Source of the DNA: Pseudomonadota bacterium
GTDB taxonomy: Bacteria > Pseudomonadota > Alphaproteobacteria > Acetobacterales > Acetobacteraceae
Length of the DNA stretch: 7,013 nucleotides
Direction: 5' to 3'
NCBI GenBank assembly: GCA_021808205.1
Contig: JAKBCD010000090.1
Location: 1-7,013, forward strand
Shown: positions 1 to 4,962 of the stretch, in pieces
Layout of the letters: the number at the start of each line of letters is the position of its first letter
Position numbering within the stretch: position 1 is the stretch's first letter
The notes under the pieces: model-generated
The model's database searches: none
Told to the model about the DNA's origin: nothing
Seen by the model: the letters and a program-made list of their open reading frames with translations, nothing else
Position numbers and translations under genes: made by a program

Positions 1-32
1 GCCAGCATTGGGGCAAAGAAACGGCGCATCAT
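1..32 (-). CDS. petC: Start of cytochrome c1 gene (partial, cut by window edge)
   Basis: Only the first ten codons and part of the next are visible, reading M-M-R-R-F-F-A-P-M-L. The first ATG overlaps the petB stop codon in an ATGA arrangement, which is typical of translational coupling. The two arginines followed by hydrophobic residues fit the beginning of an export signal, as cytochrome c1 needs to reach the periplasm. The assignment rests mainly on position: in alphaproteobacteria the gene after Rieske and cytochrome b is normally cytochrome c1. No heme-binding CxxCH is in view, so whether this subunit is intact cannot be judged here. A second in-frame ATG follows directly and could be the start instead. 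Confidence 0.55.
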   Translation of the reverse strand, partial: MMRRFFAPML

Positions 33-1132
33 GCGGCCTCCATCATCGTTACCAGCGGCGTGAGCACCAGAAAGTGGAAAAAGAACCAGAAGGTGAGCAG
101 CTCAGGCAGCAGCGCCCCCATGGGGAAAGCCGTGACATAGCCCAACGCCAGCACATCCAGCCCCAAGAGCCAGGTGAGCGCCGCATAAACCCTGCCTGGG
201 GCAGCGCCTTTTGAACGGTCCAGCCAGGGCAGCGCATAAAGCAGCGCCACCGCCACGATAACAGCCCAGACCTGCCCTAAAACACCCGGAAACGCCCCTG
301 CCAGCCCGGCGATGGGGGTAAGATACCAAGGCCAGGAAACAACCGGTATGGCCATGTTGCCGGCCGGGATGGTGCTTTGCGCCCCCTGCCCCCAATGCGG
401 CGCAAAGCCGAGCAAAACCGAGAACACCAGCGCCAGCGCCGCCAGCGCCGCGAAATATTGCGACGCATACACCGGCCAAAACGGCACCACGCGCCCCCGT
501 GGCGCTGGCCGCGCCTTTCTGGCGGCGGCGCAGGCCATCCAGATGACCCAACCCGCGCAAAGCGCCAGCAGCACATGAAACACCAGCAGCCGCGCCAGCG
601 TGGCGCCGCCTGGCGCAGCACCCAGAAACCACATCGCCACCGCGCCCGGAAAGCCGGCGAGCCCCATGGCGGCGTTGCTGGCGCCGAACAAGGATGCGTA
701 CCCGCCCGCGCCACCGTTCAGCACAAAGCCCAGCCAGCCGGTGAGCAGCAGCACCGCCAGCAGCTTCACCCAGAGCATCCAGGCGAATTCAGCCGGCGCA
801 CGGTAGCCGCGCACCAGCAACAGGCGGAACAAATGCAGGTACAACAGCGCGAAGATGAGGCTGGCACCGGTTTGGTGATACCCAAGCACCACCCAGCCAC
901 CACGCACCTCCCGCGTGATGCCTTGTAGCGAAGCATAGGCGTGCCAGGGATTGTAATAAACGCTTATCACCGCGCCCGAGGCCAGCAGCAGCGCCAGCAG
1001 CGCGCCCAGCAATACAGGCAAGGCGGCAAGCCAGGAGGCGCCCGGCGCCCGGCCCTCGCGCATCACCCCACATACACAGCCCAGGCCGGGTACGCGTGCC
1101 GCCAGCCAGCCTTGCTTTGCTTCCGTTTGCAT
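29..1132 (-). CDS. petB: Divergent cytochrome b subunit of a bc1-type complex, key motifs lost
   Basis: A 367-residue multi-helix membrane protein homologous to cytochrome b, which in bc1 complexes carries hemes bL and bH and the two quinone sites. Family landmarks seen are the first helix (G-A-V-I-S-V-Y-Y near 53-60), the H86-x13-H100 pair of helix B, H186 in helix D, PFWP at 217-220, and a C-terminal F-F-H-F-L segment. Expected residues are absent. The helix D partner 14 residues after H186 is Ala200, the Qo motif PEWY is W-P-W-Y (267-270), and the P-W-G-Q-like motif after helix C is N-G-G-A (139-142). It is shorter than the usual 400 or more residues. I chose the ATG at 1132 because a longer in-frame extension would run over petA, while this start has an AAGGGGG beginning in the petA stop codon. 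The gene lies 10 bp after petA and overlaps the next gene. Homology is clear; normal quinol oxidation looks unlikely. Confidence 0.85.
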   Translation of the reverse strand: MQTEAKQGWLAARVPGLGCVCGVMREGRAPGASWLAALPVLLGALLALLLASGAVISVYYNPWHAYASLQGITREVRGGWVVLGYHQTGASLIFALLYLHLFRLLLVRGYRAPAEFAWMLWVKLLAVLLLTGWLGFVLNGGAGGYASLFGASNAAMGLAGFPGAVAMWFLGAAPGGATLARLLVFHVLLALCAGWVIWMACAAARKARPAPRGRVVPFWPVYASQYFAALAALALVFSVLLGFAPHWGQGAQSTIPAGNMAIPVVSWPWYLTPIAGLAGAFPGVLGQVWAVIVAVALLYALPWLDRSKGAAPGRVYAALTWLLGLDVLALGYVTAFPMGALLPELLTFWFFFHFLVLTPLVTMMEAA

Positions 1133-1142
1133 CCGCGCCCCC

Positions 1143-1700
1143 TTAGCCAAGCTGAATCTGAGCATCGTCGATAAAGGCGAAGCGCGGAATCGGGAGATTG
1201 CGCTTTGCCGGGCCGGAGCGCACGCGCCCCAGCACGTCGTACTGGCTGCCGTCGCACGGGCAAATCCAGCCATCGTAACGGCCATGCGGGCCAGAGGGGC
1301 TGTTGCCCTCCAGCTCACAGGGGATGCCGGTATTCAGCCCCACCACCACCACAAAATGCCCGTTGCCAGGCGCAACGCGGGCGGAGAGTTCCGCCGGGTC
1401 TGGCAGATCGGTCATCGCCACCACCTCGGCATCGGCAATCTGCTGGTCGGTCAGCCGCCGGATCAAAACCGGCATCCCCGCCCAGTATATTTTTTTGGCG
1501 CTGTTCTCGGGGATGTCCGACACGGTAATGACCGGCCGCGCCTGGGCCTCTCCGGCGGCGCCGGGGTTCAGCGCGTCGATCAACGGCCAGACAACCGAGG
1601 CCGCCCCGACGGCACCGCCCGCCATGGCAAGGATTCGCAAAAAATCGCGCCGACCGGCTTCGTCTGGCACGGCTCCTGGCTTTGCTGTTGATTCAGCCAT
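1143..1700 (-). CDS. petA: Rieske-fold subunit of a bc1-type complex lacking most cluster ligands
   Basis: A 185-residue protein with the layout of an ubiquinol-cytochrome c reductase iron-sulfur subunit. It has a twin-arginine segment R-R-D-F-L (17-21) and one hydrophobic anchor (about 22-43), then the soluble Rieske domain. Known Rieske proteins hold [2Fe-2S] with the Cys and His of box I (C-T-H-L-G-C) and the first Cys and the His of box II (C-P-C-H-G-S). Here box I reads N123-T-G125-I-P-C128 and box II reads C147-P-C149-D150-G-S. Only one ligand (C147) remains, while both cysteines of the structural disulfide (C128, C149) persist. The stretch between the boxes is also a few residues longer than usual. 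The downstream G-R-x-R-x-G-P-A region is conserved. AGGGAG lies 6 bases before the ATG. It is the first gene of the petABC-like operon and diverges from hemF. The fold assignment is secure; a bound cluster is doubtful. Confidence 0.88.
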   Translation of the reverse strand: MAESTAKPGAVPDEAGRRDFLRILAMAGGAVGAASVVWPLIDALNPGAAGEAQARPVITVSDIPENSAKKIYWAGMPVLIRRLTDQQIADAEVVAMTDLPDPAELSARVAPGNGHFVVVVGLNTGIPCELEGNSPSGPHGRYDGWICPCDGSQYDVLGRVRSGPAKRNLPIPRFAFIDDAQIQLG

Positions 1701-1805
1701 GTTTCGCTCCCTGGAAGATGTTCTCTCCCCTGAAACGCAGCGTGGCGGCAGTCCAGAAAAATTTCAAGAGTGGATTGACCCTGACGCATGGCCTAAACCG
1801 GCCGC
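1701..1805. promoter_or_regulatory. Divergent intergenic region between petA and hemF
   Basis: These 105 bp must hold the starts for both the leftward pet operon and rightward hemF unless transcription enters from elsewhere. A good ribosome binding site for petA is visible (AGGGAG on the minus strand, 1707-1712). A minus-strand TTGAAA lies near 1764-1769, but I see no convincing -10 partner 16-18 bases on. The hemF side has no clear Shine-Dalgarno. A small GGCC-N6-GGCC lies just before the hemF start. No operator can be named from sequence alone. Confidence 0.3.
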
Positions 1806-2660
1806 ATGAACAGTTTACCCCCGCATGAGAGATTAAAGCCCGAGGCCACCGCCTGGTTTGCGGCGCTACGGGGGCGCATTTGCGCCGAACTTGAAGGGGT
1901 GGAGCAACATGCCGGGCCAAACCCTGGCCGGTTTCTCCGCACCGCATGGGACAGGCCCGGCGGTGGCGGCGGCGAGATGAGCGTGCTGCGCGGGCAGGTG
2001 TTTGAGAAAGCCGGGGTGAATATTTCGGTGGTGGAAGGGGAGTTCACGCCGGATTTCGCGGCGCGAATGCCGGGTACTGAAGCCGGAGCAAAATTTTGGG
2101 CGGCGGGGATCTCGCTTGTCATCCATCCGCGCAGCCCAAAAATTCCGGCAGTGCACATGAATACCCGCATGATCGTAACCGCCAAGGGCTGGTTTGGCGG
2201 CGGCGGAGACCTAACCCCCCTGCAGCCCGGCACGCCGCAGGCTGCGGAGGATGCCGCGTTTTTTCATGCCGCCTACAAGGCCGCCTGCGACAGGCACGAC
2301 CCCGCCTATTACCCGAAATTCAAAGCATGGTGCGATGAGTATTTCTACCTGCCGCACCGGAGCGAGCCGCGCGGCGCTGGCGGGATTTTCTATGATTATC
2401 TGGACAGCGGCAGCGCGGAGGCGGATTTTGCCTTCACGCGGGATGTGGGTGAAGCGTTTCTGGCCGCCTACCCAGAGATCGTCCGCCGGCGGATGCATGA
2501 AGGCTTCACACCAGATGAGCGCGAGGCCCAGCTGATTCGCCGCGGGCGGTATGTGGAGTTCAATTTGCTCTACGACCGGGGAACAATGTTCGGGCTGAAA
2601 ACCGGCGGCAATACGGAAGCGATCCTGATGTCTATGCCGCCTGAGGTAAAATGGCCGTAA
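1806..2660 (+). CDS. hemF: Oxygen-dependent coproporphyrinogen III oxidase
   Basis: A cytoplasmic enzyme of heme synthesis that converts coproporphyrinogen III to protoporphyrinogen IX by two oxygen-dependent decarboxylations. The 284 residues carry the family landmarks in order: R-P-G-G-G-G-G-E near 50-57, the H-M-N-T-R segment (117-121) and W-F-G-G-G-G-D-L-T-P (129-138). They continue with the signature K-A-W-C-D-E-Y-F-Y-L-P-H-R (173-185), which runs on to R-G-A-G-G-I-F-Y-D, and the C-terminal G-R-Y-V-E-F-N-L-L-Y-D-R-G-T with T-G-G-N. The protein stops just after S-M-P-P-E-V-K-W-P and lacks the roughly 20-residue tail of the E. coli enzyme; such short ends are familiar in alphaproteobacteria. 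The ATG at 1806 is used because it precedes the conserved region by a normal distance, although the ribosome binding site is weak. It diverges from the pet operon, whose cytochromes would use its product. No defects are seen. Confidence 0.95.
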   Translation: MNSLPPHERLKPEATAWFAALRGRICAELEGVEQHAGPNPGRFLRTAWDRPGGGGGEMSVLRGQVFEKAGVNISVVEGEFTPDFAARMPGTEAGAKFWAAGISLVIHPRSPKIPAVHMNTRMIVTAKGWFGGGGDLTPLQPGTPQAAEDAAFFHAAYKAACDRHDPAYYPKFKAWCDEYFYLPHRSEPRGAGGIFYDYLDSGSAEADFAFTRDVGEAFLAAYPEIVRRRMHEGFTPDEREAQLIRRGRYVEFNLLYDRGTMFGLKTGGNTEAILMSMPPEVKWP

Positions 2661-2714
2661 CGGCTGGCCGCCACGTTAGATCGCCAAGGCAATTCGGTCT
2701 GATGTCATCCGGCT

Positions 2715-3152
2715 CTACGGCGCGATGCCGATTCCACCCGGAGAGATGACAATGGAAGGTGGCGGCGCCACGTAAAAGGTTGGTGGCGGGGGCGCATAAT
2801 AAACCGGCGGCGGGGGTGGTGCGTAATAAACCGGCGGCGGAGGCGGCGGCGCGTAATAAGCTGGGGGCGGCGCAGCATAAACCGGCGCGGGCGGCCCCCA
2901 TACAGGCGCAGGGCCCATGTAGCCATAGCCGGGGCCCCAGCCAGCAAACCAATGCCAGTGGTGGCCATCATCCCACCAGCCATGGTCTTGCCAATGTTCG
3001 TTGGGCTGGCCACCCCAACGGCCGCCATCTCCGCCGCCCCAGCCGCCACTGTCATGGCCGTGGTTGTCCCAATCCGCCAGAGCCGGTACGGCGCCCGCGG
3101 CCGCCACGCCTGCCGCCACCATGAAACCTAACAGCAATTGCCTTACTCGCAT
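2715..3152 (-). CDS. Small secreted Gly/His/Trp- and Pro/Tyr-rich protein, function unknown
   Basis: A 145-residue protein I do not recognise by function. It begins with a clear Sec signal peptide: R-V-R-Q, then a hydrophobic stretch, ending P-A-L-A with likely cleavage before Asp28. Residues 28-72 are rich in Gly, His, Trp and Asp. Residues 80-130 are a low-complexity run of P(4-6)-V-Y-Y-A units in 9-10 residue steps, and the end is S-P-G-G-I-G-I-A-P. I chose the ATG at 3152 because it directly precedes the signal peptide and has AGGGTG a few bases upstream; an earlier in-frame ATG at 3269 would bury the signal. Histidine and tryptophan clusters could bind metal or surfaces, and Pro/Tyr repeats resemble cell-envelope or extended spacer proteins, but this is inference. 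It is convergent with hemF, 54 bp apart, and diverges from ftsB. The GC-rich repeats make the region prone to unit gain or loss. Confidence 0.75.
   Translation of the reverse strand: MRVRQLLLGFMVAAGVAAAGAVPALADWDNHGHDSGGWGGGDGGRWGGQPNEHWQDHGWWDDGHHWHWFAGWGPGYGYMGPAPVWGPPAPVYAAPPPAYYAPPPPPPVYYAPPPPPVYYAPPPPTFYVAPPPSIVISPGGIGIAP
2783..2905 (-). repeat. Imperfect in-gene tandem repeat coding Pro-rich V-Y-Y-A units
   Basis: Four imperfect copies of a 27-30 base unit occur, with repeated cores near 2794, 2821, 2851 and 2875 on the plus strand (for example GCGTAATAAACCGGCGGCGG at 2821). Read on the minus strand they give P-rich blocks followed by Y-Y-A or V-Y-Y-A. All units are multiples of three, so changes in copy number keep the frame. 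Confidence 0.7.
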
Positions 3153-3250
3153 GGGTTTCACCCTTTTTCCGCTTTCATGAGATATGGGGTGCGCCGTGCG
3201 GCAATTCGATGCCGCAAGCAGGGCAGAACCATGGCGCCCGCCTATATTCA

Positions 3251-3300
3251 TCAAATTTATTAAAATCATGAAGATTCAAATTTATTAAAATCATGAAGAT
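3251..3300. repeat. Perfect 25-bp tandem duplication in AT-rich intergenic DNA
   Basis: The 25 bases at 3251-3275 (starting TCAAATTTATTAAAATC and ending CATGAAGAT) are repeated without change at 3276-3300. Each copy contains the palindrome TCATGA. The block lies between the divergent genes for the secreted Pro-rich protein (start 3152) and ftsB (start 3386), in a stretch far richer in A+T than the rest. It could be a recent replication-slippage duplication in a promoter, or paired binding sites. A copy read on the minus strand offers TTGAAT and TAATAA-like elements but with poor spacing, so no promoter is claimed. Confidence 0.9.
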
Positions 3301-3374
3301 AAAGCAAAAATCTCTTGCGAAACCAGGAAGAATGACTCAAGACTCGGGGAACAGTAATTTTTAGTCGCTTTGTC

Positions 3375-3379
3375 AAGGA
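3375..3379 (+). promoter_or_regulatory. Ribosome binding site that fixes the TTG start of ftsB
   Basis: AAGGA ends six bases before the TTG at 3386. No ATG or GTG in the ftsB frame lies between this site and the conserved hydrophobic segment, so this Shine-Dalgarno sequence is what supports the non-ATG start. Confidence 0.65.
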
Positions 3380-3385
3380 TCCGTT

Positions 3386-3709
3386 TTGCTTCGTGCCCTG
3401 AAATATCGCCTGCGGGGGTTGATCGCGCCATCTGTGTTTCTGGCGCTCACCTACTATTTCGGCTGGAACGCCGTGCATGGCGAAAGCGGGCTGGAAGCCC
3501 AGGCCGCGCAGCGGCAGCAATTACAGGCCGCACAGAGCCAGCAAGCCGCAGTGCACAAAACCCTGCTGATGTGGCAGACGAAAGTGGCGGCCCTTTCGGG
3601 GCAGAGCATCCAGCCGGACATGCTGAACGAAGAGGCACGCGAAGTGCTGAATCTGGCGAACCCGAACGACCTGGTTATTGATCTGCCGCAACAAAAAACC
3701 TCCGACTGA
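3386..3709 (+). CDS. ftsB: FtsB/DivIC-family septum formation initiator
   Basis: A 107-residue bitopic inner-membrane protein. FtsB-family proteins join FtsL and FtsQ in the divisome and help activate septal cell-wall synthesis. The sequence shows a short basic cytoplasmic N-terminus (L-R-A-L-K-Y-R-L-R), one membrane segment (about 11-28, ending Y-Y-F-G-W-N-A), and then G-E-S-G-L, which matches the family's post-membrane glycine/glutamate motif. A Gln/Ala-rich coiled coil follows (about 35-72), with the C-terminal D-M-L-N-E-E-A-R-E-V-L segment and N-P-N-D-L-V-I. The start is TTG, supported by AAGGA six bases upstream. Alphaproteobacteria often place this gene just before pdhA, as here, frequently with enolase upstream; enolase is not adjacent in this window, where a divergent secreted-protein gene sits instead. 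It is 234 bp ahead of pdhA, so it may be transcribed separately. Confidence 0.85.
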   Translation: MLRALKYRLRGLIAPSVFLALTYYFGWNAVHGESGLEAQAAQRQQLQAAQSQQAAVHKTLLMWQTKVAALSGQSIQPDMLNEEAREVLNLANPNDLVIDLPQQKTSD

Positions 3710-3781
3710 TCGTTTCCTTATTTCTGGCGGGCACGGCATGGGCGCAGCCTCAGCGCGGCAGGATTGAAATTTTATTTCGCG

Positions 3782-3800
3782 CGCCGACTTCACATCGGCG
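3782..3800 (+). other. GC-rich hairpin between ftsB and pdhA
   Basis: CGCCGA and TCGGCG form a perfect 6-bp stem around a 7-base loop (CTTCACA). No T-run follows, so it is not a standard intrinsic terminator for ftsB. It may be part of a leader or a pause/processing structure, or chance in GC-rich DNA. Confidence 0.35.
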
Positions 3801-3811
3801 GAAACCAGAAC

Positions 3812-3836
3812 AAATTAACCAGTTTTCAGTTAATTT
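3812..3836. promoter_or_regulatory. 8-bp inverted repeat with 9-bp spacer upstream of pdhA
   Basis: AAATTAAC and GTTAATTT are perfect reverse complements separated by CAGTTTTCA, giving a dyad of 25 bp about 110 bp before the pdhA start. That geometry suits a dimeric DNA-binding protein, so an operator controlling the pdh operon is one reading. Six T residues (3839-3844) follow closely, so an RNA hairpin ending ftsB transcription is another, but the stem is nearly all A-T and would be weak. No matching known regulator site is claimed. Confidence 0.4.
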
Positions 3837-3943
3837 ACTTTTTTGCGCTTACAAGAAAGAGGTTTGCCAATCTTCTCTTGCGCGTTGCGGCAAGTTCAGC
3901 CTAGCTGCCACCGGAGCAAGCACAAACCCGGGAGCCAAGACAC

Positions 3944-4957
3944 ATGGCCGCAAGCCCTGACAAAGCCAGGAAAGCCACAAAAAAACCCGCTGACGCGATG
4001 AGCATGGAAGAATTGTTGAACGCCTATGAGCGGATGCTGCTGATTCGCCGCTTCGAGGAGAAGGCCGGGCAGCTTTACGGCATGGGGCTCATCGCCGGGT
4101 TCTGCCATCTCTATATCGGGCAGGAAGCCGTTGTTGTGGGGATGCAGCATTGCCTGAAAGATGGTGACGAGGTCATCACCTCCTACCGCGACCATGGCCA
4201 TATGCTGGCCTGCGGCATGGACCCGAAAGGCGTGATGGCGGAACTGACCGGGCGCATCGGCGGCTATTCCAAGGGCAAGGGCGGCTCAATGCACATGTTC
4301 AGCAAGGAGAAGGGCTTCTTCGGCGGGCATGGCATCGTGGGGGCGCAGGTGTCTTTGGGCACCGGTCTTGGCTTCTCCAACTGGTACCGTGAGAACGACA
4401 ATGTGAGCCTAACCTATTTCGGCGAGGGCGCTTCCAACCAGGGGCAGGTTTACGAGAGCTATAATCTGGCGGCGCTGATGAAGCTGCCGGTGGTGTTCGT
4501 TATCGAAAACAACCGCTACGCCATGGGTACGTCGGTGGAGCGCGCCACAGCCTCCACCGACCTTTCCCACAACGCAACGCCATGGGGTATGCCAAGCCTG
4601 GCGGTGGATGGCATGGACGTGCTGGCCGTGAAGGCGGCCGGCGAGCAGGCGGTGGCGCATTGCCGCGCCGGCAAGGGGCCGTTTCTGCTGGAGATGAAGA
4701 CCTACCGTTATCGCGGGCATTCGATGTCTGACCCCGCGAAATACCGCACCCGCGAGGAGGTGCAGAAAATGCGCGCCGAGCATGACTGCCTGGACAGCGC
4801 CAGGAAGAGGCTGGAGGAGCTGGGCGTGAGCGAAACGGAACTGAAGACACTCGACGACGGCATTAAGGCGCGCGTGCAGGAGGCGGCGGATTTCGCGCAG
4901 ACCTCGCCGGAGCCAGACCCGGCCGAACTTTATACCGACGTGCTGGTGGAGGGCTAA
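3944..4957 (+). CDS. pdhA: Pyruvate dehydrogenase E1 component, alpha subunit
   Basis: With PdhB it forms the thiamine-diphosphate enzyme that decarboxylates pyruvate and passes the acetyl group to lipoyl-E2, feeding acetyl-CoA into the TCA cycle. The 337 residues match the alpha-subunit family over the whole length. They show R-R-F-E-E-K-A-G-Q (35-43), the S-Y-R-D-H-G-H segment (80-86), and K-G-K-G-G-S-M-H-M near 110-118. The cofactor motif runs from G160-E-G162 to E-N-N (188-190), followed by the [10 protein letters not shown] loop (255-264). The cofactor motif is GEG rather than the usual GDG; GEG is known in branched-chain 2-oxoacid E1 alpha, so activity is plausible. The N-terminal 20 residues are Lys/Ala-rich, as in relatives. 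GGGAG lies 9 bases before the ATG. It is first in the pdhABC operon, and its end carries the ribosome binding site of pdhB. Substrate is inferred from neighbours and overall similarity. Confidence 0.94.
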   Translation: MAASPDKARKATKKPADAMSMEELLNAYERMLLIRRFEEKAGQLYGMGLIAGFCHLYIGQEAVVVGMQHCLKDGDEVITSYRDHGHMLACGMDPKGVMAELTGRIGGYSKGKGGSMHMFSKEKGFFGGHGIVGAQVSLGTGLGFSNWYRENDNVSLTYFGEGASNQGQVYESYNLAALMKLPVVFVIENNRYAMGTSVERATASTDLSHNATPWGMPSLAVDGMDVLAVKAAGEQAVAHCRAGKGPFLLEMKTYRYRGHSMSDPAKYRTREEVQKMRAEHDCLDSARKRLEELGVSETELKTLDDGIKARVQEAADFAQTSPEPDPAELYTDVLVEG

Positions 4958-4962
4958 GCGCC

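Noticed and set aside
1133..1318. In-frame upstream extension of petB to an ATG at 1318.
   Set aside because: It would overlap the conserved Rieske coding sequence in another frame, and the added residues match nothing in cytochrome b.
1303..1809. Long plus-strand open frames across the petA and petB region.
   Set aside because: They are antisense shadows of GC-rich coding DNA with no family signature.
2658..2700. Possible terminator between hemF and the convergent secreted-protein gene: TAACG/CGTTA arms at 2658-2678 and a weak AGATCG/CGGTCT stem at 2678-2700.
   Set aside because: The stems are short, one has a G-T pair, and neither side has a T-run, so I do not call a terminator.
3153..3269. 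In-frame upstream extension of the secreted-protein gene to an ATG at 3269.
   Set aside because: It would place 39 residues before a clear signal peptide and would begin inside the 25-bp repeat; the ATG at 3152 has a good ribosome binding site.
3266..3520. An 84-codon minus-strand open frame upstream of and overlapping ftsB.
   Set aside because: It lies antisense to ftsB and its end is translated from the AT-rich 25-bp repeat; there is no recognisable family or supporting ribosome binding site.
3682..3960. An open plus-strand frame between ftsB and pdhA reading L-I-V-S-L-F-L-A-G-T-A-W-A-Q-P, like a signal peptide with an A-W-A cleavage site.
   Set aside because: It has no ATG, GTG or TTG before the signal-like part and no ribosome binding site, its later residues look random, and it runs into the pdhA start. 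It may be a remnant or chance.
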